A stretch of DNA of 64,000 nt, from assembly GCA_963770865.1 (NCBI GenBank), contig CAVYRD010000011.1, positions 124,001 to 188,000 on the forward strand, in the 5' to 3' direction. The DNA comes from Miltoncostaea sp963770865. GTDB taxonomy: Bacteria > Actinomycetota > Thermoleophilia > Miltoncostaeales > Miltoncostaeaceae. The notes below the pieces were generated by a model that saw nothing but the letters and a program-made list of their open reading frames with translations, ran no database searches and had not been told where the DNA came from. The position numbers and the translations under genes were made by a program. Below, piece by piece: positions 1 to 8,523 of the stretch. Each line of letters starts with the position of its first letter. Position 1 is the first letter of the stretch.

Positions 1-1063
1 GACCATCATCTCGTTCATCGTCAGGGTGCCGGTCTTGTCGGTGTTGATCGCGCTCGTCGCGCCCAGCGTCTCGACGTCGGTGAGGTTCTTGACCACCGCC
101 TTCGCGTCGGCCAGTTGCTTCGAGCCGAGCGAGAGGAGGCCGGACACGAAGGCCGGCATGTCCGGTGGGGATGGCGGAGATCGCCATCGCGGTGCCCAGC
201 AGCACCACGTCGCTGAAGTCCTCGCCGCGCGCCAGGCCGACGATCACGATGAACGCGACCGCCGCCCACGCGATGGTTCCGAGCACCTTCGTCAGGGAGT
301 CGAGCTCGCGCTGGAGCGGCGAGCGCGTGCGGGTGACGGAGGTCAGCATCGTCGCGATCTGACCCATCTGGGTCTCCATGCCGGTCGCGGTGACGACCAC
401 CGTCGCCGTGCCGCGCGTGACCGCCGTGTTCTGGAAGACCATGTTGGAGCGGTCGCCGACCGCCACCTCCGCCCCGTCCAGCGCCGCCGCGCCCTTGGAG
501 ACGGGGGCGCTCTCGCCGGTGAGCGCCGCCTCCTGGGTCTCGAGCGTGGCCGCGTGCACGATGCGGCCGTCGGCGGGCACGATGTCGCCGGCCTCCAGCT
601 GGAGGATGTCGCCGGGCACGATCCCGGTCGCGGCGACCAGCACCAGGGTGCCGTCGCGAAGCACCTTCGCCTGGGGCACCTGCAGATTGGACAGCGCATC
701 GATGCTCGCCCGCGCCTTCAGCTCCTGCCGGGTCCCGAGCACCAGGTTGAGCAGGATGAGCAGCGCCACGATGACGGCGGTGGACAGCTCGCCGATGAGC
801 AGGCTCACGATCGTCACGGCGACGAGCATGATGTTCATCGGCTCGCGCAGCTGCTGCAGCGCCACCGACCACATCGAGGGTGGCGTCTCGGCCGTGATCT
901 CATTCGCGCCGTAGCGCGACAGCCGCGACGCGGCCTCTGCAGTGCTCAAGCCGGCGTCCACGTCGGATCCCAGCGCCCTCGCGACGTCCAGGGCCTCGTG
1001 CGAGTGCGGCGCGTCCACCACCCCGTCCGTCGTCGGCGTGGGGGAGGCCGGCTCTCCGTTCAT
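1..1063 (-). CDS. Cation-transporting P-type ATPase, N-terminal part, cut by window edge, one frameshift
   Basis: Membrane ion pump driven by ATP. Read from ATG at 1063 (AGGAGG a few bases upstream), the frame shows a cation-ATPase N-terminal domain, paired membrane helices, the actuator motif TGES and a membrane segment ending in ISAIPTG. Near position 161 one extra base moves the frame; restoring it gives an uninterrupted run to the phosphorylation motif DKTGTLT at the window edge. The catalytic and C-terminal domains lie outside. The ion is unknown: the helix-4 motif is IPTG rather than the PEGLP of calcium pumps. The frameshift may be a sequencing error, because the code is well preserved on both sides. 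Confidence 0.85.
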   Translation of the reverse strand, partial: MNGEPASPTPTTDGVVDAPHSHEALDVARALGSDVDAGLSTAEAASRLSRYGANEITAETPPSMWSVALQQLREPMNIMLVAVTIVSLLIGELSTAVIVALLILLNLVLGTRQELKARASIDALSNLQVPQAKVLRDGTLVLVAATGIVPGDILQLEAGDIVPADGRIVHAATLETQEAALTGESAPVSKGAAALDGAEVAVGDRSNMVFQNTAVTRGTATVVVTATGMETQMGQIATMLTSVTRTRSPLQRELDSLTKVLGTIAWAAVAFIVIVGLARGEDFSDVVLLGTAMAISAIPTGHAGLRVRPPLARLEATGRREGGGQEPHRRRDAGRDERDQHRQDRHPDDERDDG

Positions 1064-1205
1064 GTGAACTGCCTCCTGGAGCGTGGGCGGGGGGCTACGC
1101 GCGCGTCATCCGACGGCATCCCAAGCCCAGCAGACCCAGCGGTGCACCGCTTCATCCCGTCGGGACTATGCGCGACCGCCGCGATCGCGGGATCGTGACG
1201 CCCAG

Positions 1206-1733
1206 ATGACCAGCGAAGGGGGCATCGATCCATCGGGGCCGCGGGCGTCCGCGCGCCGTCTCGCCGAGCGCGCCCACGCGGACGCGGTGGAGCCGAACGG
1301 GCGTCCCGTCATCGAGCACGTCCGCAGGGTGGCCGAGGCGGTCCCCGCCTTCGCGCGCGCGGTCGCGTGGCTCCACGACGCGCTCGAGTGGGCCGGGCTC
1401 GGCGACGACGACCTGCGGTCCGCGGGCCTCGACGAGGAGGAGATCGCGGCGGTCCGCCTCCTCACCCGCGAGCACGGCGGCGCGGACGACGGGTCCTTCC
1501 TCGCGCACGTCCGCGCGATCGCCGGGGCGCCCGGGCGCCCCGGGAGCATCGCGCGGGCCGTCAAGCGGGCGGACATGACGGATCGATCCCGCAATCCCCG
1601 CGATCCGGCGGGTGCCTGGATCCCTCCGTATGAGAAGGGCCTCGCCCTGCTCTGCGCCAACGGGCCGTTTCGTCCCTTCGGGGCGATGGCGCCGGGCGCC
1701 GCCGCTGATTGTCTGCGCGGCGATGACCGATGA
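1206..1733 (+). CDS. HD-domain-like protein, possibly RelA/SpoT-type hydrolase fold
   Basis: 175 aa. The pattern AHADAV...GRPVIEHVRRVA (about 23-43) followed by WLHDALEW (55-62) resembles the start of the HD phosphohydrolase domain of ppGpp hydrolases (AH..Q.R..G.PYI.HP...A then LHD..ED). The conserved HD pair is His57-Asp58. It is much shorter than RelA/SpoT and has no synthetase domain, so at most it is a small-alarmone-hydrolase-like protein; the substrate is unknown. ATG at 1206 is taken as start because the upstream in-frame stretch looks non-coding. The stop overlaps the next start by 11 bases, suggesting coupling. Confidence 0.6.
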   Translation: MTSEGGIDPSGPRASARRLAERAHADAVEPNGRPVIEHVRRVAEAVPAFARAVAWLHDALEWAGLGDDDLRSAGLDEEEIAAVRLLTREHGGADDGSFLAHVRAIAGAPGRPGSIARAVKRADMTDRSRNPRDPAGAWIPPYEKGLALLCANGPFRPFGAMAPGAAADCLRGDDR

Positions 1734-1944
1734 CGTCCCCACCTCGCCCTACCCCGCGCCGCTGCCCGACCTGGGGCTGACCGCGGATGAGAAGCGCACG
1801 ATCGCGCTCATCCTGATCGGCTGCGTCGCCGCCTTCGCCCTCGGGGAGTGCGCCCGGCGCATCGAGCGGCGCTTCGCCCGGCGCCATCCCCTGCTGACCG
1901 AGATCGTCGAGGGCACGGCGCATCATCCGCCGCACAGGCGCTGA
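1723..1944 (+). CDS. Small single-pass membrane protein
   Basis: 73 aa, not recognised. A hydrophobic helix (about 26-43, IALILIGCVAAFALG) is followed by a basic segment rich in Arg, so the C-terminus is probably cytoplasmic. The start overlaps the end of the HD-like gene, and a YihY-type gene follows 12 bases after the stop, so the three are probably one transcript. Confidence 0.55.
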   Translation: MTDDVPTSPYPAPLPDLGLTADEKRTIALILIGCVAAFALGECARRIERRFARRHPLLTEIVEGTAHHPPHRR

Positions 1945-1956
1945 ACGGGCGGCGCC

Positions 1957-2940
1957 GTGACGCCCGGCCCCGCCTCGGCGAGCGGACAGGAGGACCACGG
2001 TGCGGACGCCGGGCGCCCGATGGGCGCCGAGGAGGAGCCGCCCGCCGAGGCGGGGAAGGAGAGCCTGCGCGACGGCATCATGGCCCGGGCCAGGGCCGCG
2101 CGCGAGCGCGGGGACGACCTGGTCTCCGACCTCGAGCGCCGGCGCCCCGAGAGCCCCGTGGTCGAGACCGGCTTCCGCTGGCTCGCGCGCGACAAGCAGA
2201 TCGCCGGGGGCATCCTCAGCGGCGGGCTGGCCTACCGGTTCTTCTTCTGGATGCTCGGGCTGTCGGTGCTGACCAGCGGCGGGCTCGGGCTGTTCTCGCG
2301 GGTGGGCGGCGACCTGCAGGACGCCATGGAGCAGGTCGGCCTCTCGGCCTCGGCGGCGGGCGCCGCGGCCGACGTCGGCGACCAGTCGGTGGCCTCCACC
2401 ATCTGGCTGCTGATCGTCGGCGCCTGGCTCGTGGTCTGGTTCGGGTGGGGGGTGCTGCGGGCGCTCTGGCTCGTGCACGCGGCGGCGTGGAAGATCGATC
2501 CGCCGCCCTTCCGGCGCATCCCGCAGGGTGTCGCGGGCGTCGTGGCGGTGCCGTTCGCCCTGGTGGTGCTGAGCGGATTCGCCACCTGGCTGCGCGCGCA
2601 CCTCGGCCTGCTCCCCGGGCTGCTCGCGACGATCACGGTCGGAGTGGTGCTCGGCGGCTTCTGGCTGTGGGTGCAGACCCGGCTGCCCGCCGAGGAGGAC
2701 GCCCCGCTCAGCGCCTTCGTCCCCGGCGCGCTGGCGGTGACCGCCGGCTTCGAGGGGGTTCACCTGTTCTCGGTGTACTTCCTCAGCGACAAGCTCCAGA
2801 GCGCCTCCAGCCTCTACGGGGTGCTCGGCCTCGCCGCCACGCTGCTGTTCTTCTTCTTCATGCTCGGGCGCATCATCGTCTGGGGCGCGGAGCTCAACGC
2901 CGTGGCATGGGACGTCCGCCGGGAGCGGCGGGAACGGTGA
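1957..2940 (+). CDS. YihY/BrkB family inner-membrane protein
   Basis: 327 aa. After about 60 charged residues come six or so hydrophobic segments typical of the YihY/virulence factor BrkB family (historically confused with RNase BN), including the YRFFFWML region near residue 90 and the C-terminal SSLYGVLG...LGRIIVWGAELNAV block that is characteristic of the family. Function in the cell is not established; membrane or envelope roles have been proposed. GTG start; lies between a small membrane protein gene and a SulP transporter gene in the same direction. Confidence 0.85.
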   Translation: MTPGPASASGQEDHGADAGRPMGAEEEPPAEAGKESLRDGIMARARAARERGDDLVSDLERRRPESPVVETGFRWLARDKQIAGGILSGGLAYRFFFWMLGLSVLTSGGLGLFSRVGGDLQDAMEQVGLSASAAGAAADVGDQSVASTIWLLIVGAWLVVWFGWGVLRALWLVHAAAWKIDPPPFRRIPQGVAGVVAVPFALVVLSGFATWLRAHLGLLPGLLATITVGVVLGGFWLWVQTRLPAEEDAPLSAFVPGALAVTAGFEGVHLFSVYFLSDKLQSASSLYGVLGLAATLLFFFFMLGRIIVWGAELNAVAWDVRRERRER

Positions 2941-2959
2941 GGCGCGGAGGGCGCCCGCC

Positions 2960-4688
2960 GTGAGCCGCGCGACGGAGGGCCCGCAGGGCCGGCTCCGCCG
3001 CCTCGTGCCGATCGCCGGGTGGCTGCCGCGCTACGAGCGCCGCTGGCTGCGGGGCGACCTCGCCGCCGGGGTCGGCCGTCACGGCCCTGATCGTGCCGAA
3101 GAACCTCGGGTACGCCGGCATCGCCGGGGTGCCGCTGCAGAACGGCCTCTACGCCGCCGCGGCCGGGGCGATCATCTACGCGCTGTTCTGCACGTCGCGG
3201 CAGATCTCGACCGGGCCGAGCTCGGCGCTGGCCGCGGTCGCCGGCGGCGCGGTGCTGCTGACCGGCCTCGGAGGGGAGGACGCGGCGCAGCTCGTGGCCG
3301 CGATCACCCTGGTCACCGGGGTCCTGTTCCTCCTGCTCGCGCTGCTGCGGATGGGGTGGATCGCCCAATTCCTGTCCAAGGCGGTGGTGACCGGGTTCCT
3401 GGCGGGCGCGGCGGTCGATGTCGTCATCGGCGAGTTGCCCAAGCTGACGGGCACGTCCTCCGAGGGCGACAGCGCCTGGCGCGAGCTGTCGTCATGGGTG
3501 TCGTCCCTCGGCGACATCAGCTGGACGACGCTCGCCGTCGGCGCCGCGGCGCTCGCGGTGATCCTCGGCCTGCGGTTCGCGGCGCCGGCCGTGCCGGGCG
3601 CCCTGGTGCTCGTGGCGGGCGGCCTGGCCGCGTCGGCCCTCCTGGACCTCGGCGCTCACGGCGTGGCGCTCGTGGGCGACGTGCCGCGCGGGCTGCCGGC
3701 CCCGCAGCTCCCCGACCTCGACATCGTCCGCGCGCACCTGTCCGAGATCGGCATCGCCTCGGCGGCGCTGCTGCTGATCGGCTTCTCGCAGACGGCGGGC
3801 GACGCCCGGGCCTTCGCCACGCGGCACCGCTACCGCATCGACGTGAACCAGGAGTCGGTGGCGCAGGGCATGGCGAACGTGGGCGCCGGCGTGTTCCAGG
3901 GCATGCCGGTCTCGACCAGCCTCTCGGCGAGCTCGCTGAACGAGTCGTCGGGAGCGCGGACCCCCATGGCGTCGCTCACCACCGGCGCCCTGGTGGTGGC
4001 GACCCTGATCGTCCTGGCGCCGCTCTTCTCGGACCTGCCGAAGGCCGTGCTCGCCGCGATCATCATCGACGCCGTGGTGTTCGGGATGATCGACCTGGCC
4101 GAGCTGCGCCGCCTGCACCGGGTGACCCGCTTCGACTTCTGGATCGCGGTCGCGGCGATCGTCGGGGTCCTGTCGGCCGGCGTGCTCGCCGGCGTCGTGA
4201 TCGGCGTCGCGCTGTCGCTGGGGTGGCTGATCTACGTCGCGACGCGCCCCCCGATGCCGCTCCTCGGCCGCCAGGCGGGGACCCAGGTGTTCCGGGACCT
4301 CGATGAGAACCCGGGCGACGAGACCTACCCCGGCGTCGCGGTGCTCCGGCTGGACGGGGGCCTGTTCTTCGCCACCGCCGAGGCGCTCGAGGACCGCATC
4401 CGCGCGCTCGCCGACGCCGACCCGCCGCTGCGCGTGCTCGTCCTCGATTTCGAGGGCGTCAACTTCATCGACTCGCAGGGCGCGGCGAAGCTCACCGAGA
4501 TCCTGGAGCTCACCGACGCCGGCGAGGTCGTCCTGCGCCTCGCCCGCGTCAAGCCGAACGTCCTGGCGGTGCTGGAGGCCGACGGGATCGTCGCGCGGCT
4601 CGGCGCCGACCACCTGCACGGCAACGTCCACCGCGCCGTGGAGGCCGGGCGGGACGAGAGCGCCCGCCGGCCCGCGGCCGCAGGGTGA
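2960..4688 (+). CDS. SulP family anion transporter with C-terminal STAS domain (one frameshift near 3074)
   Basis: About 575 aa once repaired. SulP proteins move sulfate, bicarbonate or other anions across the membrane. The N-terminus from GTG 2960 reads LVPIAGWLPRYERRWLRGDL, then an extra G near 3074 shifts the frame; the continuation holds the family block IVPKNLGYAGIAGVPLQNGL, ten or more membrane helices, and a STAS domain (from about the DLDENPGDE region to the end) with the FEGVNFIDSQGA motif. All parts are conserved, so this is either a sequencing error or a very fresh mutation. The substrate cannot be told from sequence. Confidence 0.88.
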
Positions 4689-4693
4689 CGCGG

Positions 4694-4721
4694 GCTGCGG
4701 GGGGCGACGGCCCCCCGCAGC
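4694..4721. terminator. Bidirectional hairpin terminator
   Basis: Perfect 12-bp stem (4694-4705 with 4710-4721) with loop gacg, placed between the converging SulP and DUF1269-like genes. There is no T tract, as is common in very GC-rich actinobacteria. Confidence 0.7.
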
Positions 4722-4728
4722 GAACCGG

Positions 4729-5235
4729 TCAGTCCGCGGCGCCCAGCTTGATCGCCTCGAGCAGGAAGGCCTGCGCCTCGGGCGGGATGACCTCGTAGCT
4801 GATGTCGGCGCCGCCGGCCATCAGCTCCTCGATCGTCGCGGCGATCATCACGCTCGACGAGTCGTCGGCCAGGATGAAGAGCGCCGACTCGGAGCCCTCG
4901 ATGTAGCCGCCGATCTGCTTCATGAGCTTGTCGCTCACGCCGCTGTCCCGGGCCTTGCCGATGAGGGCGCCGGCACCGGCGCCGACGGCGGTGGCCGCGA
5001 CGACCGCCGGGGCGGCCACGAGGCCGACGAGCAATCCGACCGCGCCGCCGCGGAACGCGCCCCTCTTGGCGGTCGCGTCGTGGGTCTGGTGGATCTTCAC
5101 CTTGCCCTTCTCGTTGCGGTACACGAGGGCGGCGTCGTCGACGGTGATGTTGCCCGCCGATACGGCGTCGTCGATCCGGTCGAGGGCCTCGAGTCCGATC
5201 TCCTTGGACGGGACGCCCACCATGATGAGCTGCAT
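4729..5235 (-). CDS. DUF1269-type membrane-associated protein
   Basis: 168 aa. An N-terminal alpha/beta part (MQLIMVGVPSKEIGLEALD) is followed by a Gly/Ala-rich hydrophobic hairpin (about 65-95, with glycine-zipper spacing) and a second alpha/beta half with FILADDSSSVMIAATIEEL. This layout resembles the DUF1269 family of actinobacterial proteins of unknown function. A good ribosome site (AAGGAGAA) precedes ATG 5235. It lies downstream of a small four-helix membrane protein in the same direction, 27 bases apart, so they are likely cotranscribed. Confidence 0.75.
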   Translation of the reverse strand: MQLIMVGVPSKEIGLEALDRIDDAVSAGNITVDDAALVYRNEKGKVKIHQTHDATAKRGAFRGGAVGLLVGLVAAPAVVAATAVGAGAGALIGKARDSGVSDKLMKQIGGYIEGSESALFILADDSSSVMIAATIEELMAGGADISYEVIPPEAQAFLLEAIKLGAAD

Positions 5236-5262
5236 GTTGTTCTCCTTGGTCGTGGGGGTCGT

Positions 5263-5676
5263 TCACCGCTGCAGGGGCTCTCGCGCCTCCTGCCAGCGGA
5301 CGGTGAGCGCGAAGAGGACGGCGACGCCGAGCCCGATCGCGACGAGGCTCCACAGCGGGTAGGCCGGGAACCAGGTGATCTGGCCGATGAGGTTGAGGAT
5401 CACCGCGAAGATCGCGAACCAGCGCCCCCAGCCCTTGCCCGCGAAGAGCGAGGCCCCGCTGAGGATGAGGACGATGCCCCAGATGATCAGCGTCCATCCC
5501 CACGCGGTGAAGTCGGTGGTGACGAGGAGGTCCTTCTCCGGGATGAGGTAGGTGCTGTCCTTGGTCAGGGCGACGATGCCCTGGATGATGTCGAGGGCGC
5601 CGACGGTGAGGATCACGGCGGCGGCGAAGACGAGCCAGCCGGTCCACGGTGAGGGCTTGTAGTAGTCGGTTGACAT
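5263..5676 (-). CDS. DUF7144-like four-helix membrane protein
   Basis: 137 aa with four predicted membrane helices (about 13-37, 60-80, 84-104, 107-127). The repeated small-residue and Trp pattern (WTLIIWGIVLILSGASLF, GRWFAIFAVILNLIGQ) is that of actinobacterial membrane proteins annotated DUF7144, whose role is unknown. AAGGAGG stands before the ATG at 5676. Likely first gene of a two-gene unit with the DUF1269-like gene. Confidence 0.7.
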   Translation of the reverse strand: MSTDYYKPSPWTGWLVFAAAVILTVGALDIIQGIVALTKDSTYLIPEKDLLVTTDFTAWGWTLIIWGIVLILSGASLFAGKGWGRWFAIFAVILNLIGQITWFPAYPLWSLVAIGLGVAVLFALTVRWQEAREPLQR

Positions 5677-5721
5677 GACGCCTCCTTCGGGTGGGGCCGG
5701 GTCACCGGGCCCGTGGGTGGA

Positions 5722-6207
5722 TCAACTGGTCGTCGTCCCTGTCGTGGATGCGCCCTCGCACTCCGGAGCGAGGCCTTCGGCGGCCTTCTCCAGCGCCGCG
5801 AGGTGCGGCTGCAGCGACTGCACGGCCTCGCTCGGCGACGCCCCGCTGCCGGGGAGCGCCGTGGCCGCGTCCTTCAGCCCGTTCCAGGCGTCCGTGAGGG
5901 CCGCGTGGTCCACGCCCTTGGTGGACGCCGCCGCCGCCGCGAAGCTCGTCCACGCCGTGCCGAGGTCGGCCATGGCGGTCGACAGCTGGGTGAGCGTGGT
6001 GTTCTTCGGATCGAGCGACGTCACCGCGTCGGCCGCGGTCCGCACGTCGGCGAGGCCTGCGCAGAAGGCGGCGTTGGCAGACTCCTGGGAGGTGGTGGCG
6101 CCGCCGCCCGAGCCGCCGCTGGAGCTGCTGCTCCCGCAGGCGGCCAGGACCAGGGCCAGCACGACCGCGAGGGATGTGATGAGGGCGAGTCGCGCGGCCG
6201 TGCGCAT
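5722..6207 (-). CDS. Secreted lipoprotein, helical, unknown function
   Basis: 161 aa. MRTAARLALITSLAVVLALV leads to the lipobox LAAC with Cys24 as lipidation site, followed by a Ser/Gly linker. The mature part (about 40-150) is Ala-rich and helical with one Cys pair (Cys in NAAFCAGL and in APECEG). ATG 6207 is preferred over an upstream start because it has GGAGGAGAT at proper distance and begins the signal peptide. Exported and anchored to the outer face of the membrane; no functional clue. Confidence 0.75.
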   Translation of the reverse strand: MRTAARLALITSLAVVLALVLAACGSSSSSGGSGGGATTSQESANAAFCAGLADVRTAADAVTSLDPKNTTLTQLSTAMADLGTAWTSFAAAAASTKGVDHAALTDAWNGLKDAATALPGSGASPSEAVQSLQPHLAALEKAAEGLAPECEGASTTGTTTS

Positions 6208-6268
6208 GTGGGATCTCCTCCGGGTGGGACGGTCTGTCCACACGTTGACCTGGCTCCGGCCGCGCCGA

Positions 6269-6291
6269 ATCGTCCGGATGGGACGATCCGG
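6269..6291. promoter_or_regulatory. Overlapping inverted repeats, possible operator
   Basis: atcgtcc and ggacgat (7-bp arms, 5-bp spacer, 6269-6287) overlap a second palindrome ccggat-n6-atccgg (6274-6291). They lie in the 195-bp gap between the divergent lipoprotein gene (start 6207) and flippase-like gene (start 6403), where an operator could serve both. No regulator is encoded next to it. Confidence 0.35.
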
Positions 6292-6402
6292 CTGCTTGCA
6301 CGACTGTCACGCCGAACTTCCGGCGACGTTCCCACGTCGACGGATCAGGAGGGCGCAAACCGGCCGCCGGGGATCCCGGGCCCGAGCGACGTGAGGAGCG
6401 GC

Positions 6403-7371
6403 ATGGACGTGATCGGGGTGGTTGAGCTCCTCTCGCCGATCGAGGCGGCCGGGCCGCTCGTCGGCCGTCTCGCCGCGGTCAGCCCCGTGCCGCTCGCGCT
6501 GGGCATCGGCTTCCAGTTGTTGAAGCTGGCCGCCCTGGGCGGGGCCTGGCTCAGGATCCTGCGGGCCGCGCTGCCCGGCGTGACGATCCGCCCGCGCCAG
6601 GCCCTCACCCCGTACCTGGCGGGCACCGGCGTGAACGCGGTCGTCCCCGCCAAGGCCGGGCACGCCACGCGGGTGGTGCTCGCGCGCAAGCTCATCCCGG
6701 AGTCGACCTACGAGACCCTCGCCGGCACCATGCTCGCCGAGTCGCTGCTCGGCCTCGTGCCGATGCTCCTGCTCGTGGCGATCGCCTTCGCCACCGGCCT
6801 GCTGCCGGGCGCCCTCGGTGGCGTGCCGCTGGCGGTCCCCGCGTTGCCGGCCCTGCCCGGGCCGGTCCTCGCCGGCGCCGCGGCCGCGGCCTGCGCGGTC
6901 GCGGCCGGCGGCCTCGCGCTCGGGGCGGTCCGGCGGCGCGTGATCCCGGCCCTCCTCCGGGTGCGCCAGGGCCTCGCCGTGATCGGCGGCGGCCCCCAGC
7001 TGCGCGCCGCCCTCGCCTGCCAGCTGGGGGCGTGGGCCTGTCGGCTGGCGTCGATCGCCTGCTTCCTGGCCGCCTTCGGGCTCACGCCGACGCCCACGCT
7101 CGTGCTCCTGGTGGTCGTCGCGCAGGTCCTCGCCGCGCTCGTCCCGGTGGGCCCGGCCGGAGTGGGGGCCCAGCAGGGCCTGATCGTGGTCGTCCTGGCG
7201 GGCGCGGCCTCGGCGGGCACGGCCCTCGCCTTCGGCGTCGGCATGCAGGCCGCGATCATCGTCTCCGACCTGCTGGCGGGCGTCCTCGCCGTCGCCCTCG
7301 CGCGGGAGTGGGCGACGGTGACCCGGCGCCGCCTCCGCGCCCCGACGCCGGCCGAGGTGCCCGCGGGGTGA
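6403..7371 (+). CDS. Flippase-like membrane protein (lysylphosphatidylglycerol synthase TM-region family)
   Basis: 322 aa, about eight membrane helices. The N-terminal block LTPYLAGTGVNAVVPAKAG and the later PVGPAGVGAQQGLIV correspond to the UPF0104/LPG synthase transmembrane family, in which related members act as lipid flippases. Start ATG 6403 is preceded by GAGGAG. A distant relative sits at 55519-56637. The actual lipid substrate is unknown. Confidence 0.7.
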   Translation: MDVIGVVELLSPIEAAGPLVGRLAAVSPVPLALGIGFQLLKLAALGGAWLRILRAALPGVTIRPRQALTPYLAGTGVNAVVPAKAGHATRVVLARKLIPESTYETLAGTMLAESLLGLVPMLLLVAIAFATGLLPGALGGVPLAVPALPALPGPVLAGAAAAACAVAAGGLALGAVRRRVIPALLRVRQGLAVIGGGPQLRAALACQLGAWACRLASIACFLAAFGLTPTPTLVLLVVVAQVLAALVPVGPAGVGAQQGLIVVVLAGAASAGTALAFGVGMQAAIIVSDLLAGVLAVALAREWATVTRRRLRAPTPAEVPAG

Positions 7372-7716
7372 GGCCCGGGGGCCGTCGCGGCCGCGGCGAG
7401 CTCGTGCCGTTCAGGATCTGGGGCATCACCTCGGCAGCGATCTCGTCCCCGACGATCGCGCTCGGCCTGTGCACTGGCTCGTCCTGCTGATGTGGCCGCC
7501 CCTCGTCCTGGGGGCCGAGGAGGCGCGCAAGGGGGGCGCGCCTCCGCCCGCGGGCGGAGGCGCGCCCCGGCTGACCCGGGCGGATGGCGTGAGCCCCAGA
7601 CCGCGCAGACGGCGCTGAACGCACCCGCCTGCCGGGCCGTGCGCGATACGGTGGCGTCGCGACGCACCCCCGCGGGGCGACGACGCCCCGGATCCGACCG
7701 AAAGGGAGACCGCGCG
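7372..7716. other. 345-bp intergenic region before sod
   Basis: No convincing gene. Short open stretches lack ribosome sites and family signatures. It contains one perfect 36-bp palindrome (listed separately). The sod ribosome site aaagggag is at 7701-7708. Confidence 0.5.
7533..7568. terminator. Perfect 36-bp GC palindrome, probable terminator
   Basis: Two 18-base arms meet at 7550/7551 without mismatch; as RNA this folds to a stem of about 16 bp with a 4-base loop. It sits about 160 bp after the flippase-like gene and about 150 bp before sodA, so it probably ends transcription of the former. Other roles are possible. Confidence 0.5.
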
Positions 7717-8328
7717 ATGCCCTACGAGCTCCCCCCGCTGCCGTATGCCTACGATGCGCTCGAGCCCCACATCGACGAGCAGACGATGCGGCTCCATCAC
7801 GACAAGCACCACCAGACCTACGTCAACAACCTCAACGCGGCGATCGCGGGCACGGAGTGGGATGGCCGGCCCCTCGAGCAGGTCCTCGACAACCTCGACC
7901 TGATCGACGCCGACAAGCGCACGGCGATCCGCAACAACGGCGGCGGCCACGCGAACCACACCCTCTACTGGGAGACGATGAGCCCGGATGGCGGCGGCGA
8001 GCCGTCGGGCGACCTCGCGGCGGCGATCACGGAGACCTTCGACAGCCTCGACGAGCTCAAGCGGCAGATGACCGACGCCGGTCTCAAGCGCTTCGGCAGC
8101 GGCTGGTCGTGGCTCGCGCACGACGGGACCGGCCTCGTCGTGCTCTCGACCCCGAACCAGGACACGCCCCTGATGGACGGCCACACGCCGCTGCTCGGGA
8201 TCGACGTCTGGGAGCACGCCTACTACCTCAACTACCAGAACCGGCGCGCCGCCTACCTCGAGGCGTTCTGGAACGTCGTCAACTGGGAGCGCGTGGCCCA
8301 GCAGCTGGCGGCCGCCCGCGGCCGGTGA
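7717..8328 (+). CDS. sodA: Superoxide dismutase, Mn-type (Fe/Mn family)
   Basis: 203 aa, usual length. Converts superoxide to oxygen and hydrogen peroxide in the cytoplasm. Metal ligands are visible: His27 in LHHDKHHQTYV, His in NNGGGHANHTLYW, and Asp/His in the signature DVWEHAYYLNY. The NNGGGHANH form is that of manganese rather than iron enzymes. ATG 7717 follows aaagggag. Single gene, ended by an imperfect hairpin at 8357-8390. Confidence 0.95.
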   Translation: MPYELPPLPYAYDALEPHIDEQTMRLHHDKHHQTYVNNLNAAIAGTEWDGRPLEQVLDNLDLIDADKRTAIRNNGGGHANHTLYWETMSPDGGGEPSGDLAAAITETFDSLDELKRQMTDAGLKRFGSGWSWLAHDGTGLVVLSTPNQDTPLMDGHTPLLGIDVWEHAYYLNYQNRRAAYLEAFWNVVNWERVAQQLAAARGR

Positions 8329-8356
8329 GCCGGCGAGGGCCGACGGCCTGAGCGCC

Positions 8357-8390
8357 GGGAGCCCGCGCCCGCACGACGGGCGGGGCTCCC
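8357..8390 (+). terminator. Imperfect hairpin after sodA
   Basis: gggagccc-g-cgccc pairs with gggcgggg-ctccc across a 7-base loop, about 30 bp after the sodA stop. No T tract. Confidence 0.45.
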
Positions 8391-8523
8391 CCGGCCGGGC
8401 TCGCCGCCGGAGCGCCTCAGCGGATACGCGGACGCCGATGGGGCGATCTACCGATGACGCGCCGCCCCGGCAGCGGGACGCTGGCGAGGTGATGCTCTCC
8501 GCCGAAACGAGAGGCCGGCACGC

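Noticed and set aside
4303..5652. Overlapping long open frames on both strands
   Set aside because: Arg/Pro/Ala-rich shadows of SulP and DUF1269-like genes without motifs or ribosome sites.
7490..7618. Small frame starting MWPPLVLGAEEARK
   Set aside because: Crosses the perfect palindrome and lacks a ribosome site; coding not supported.
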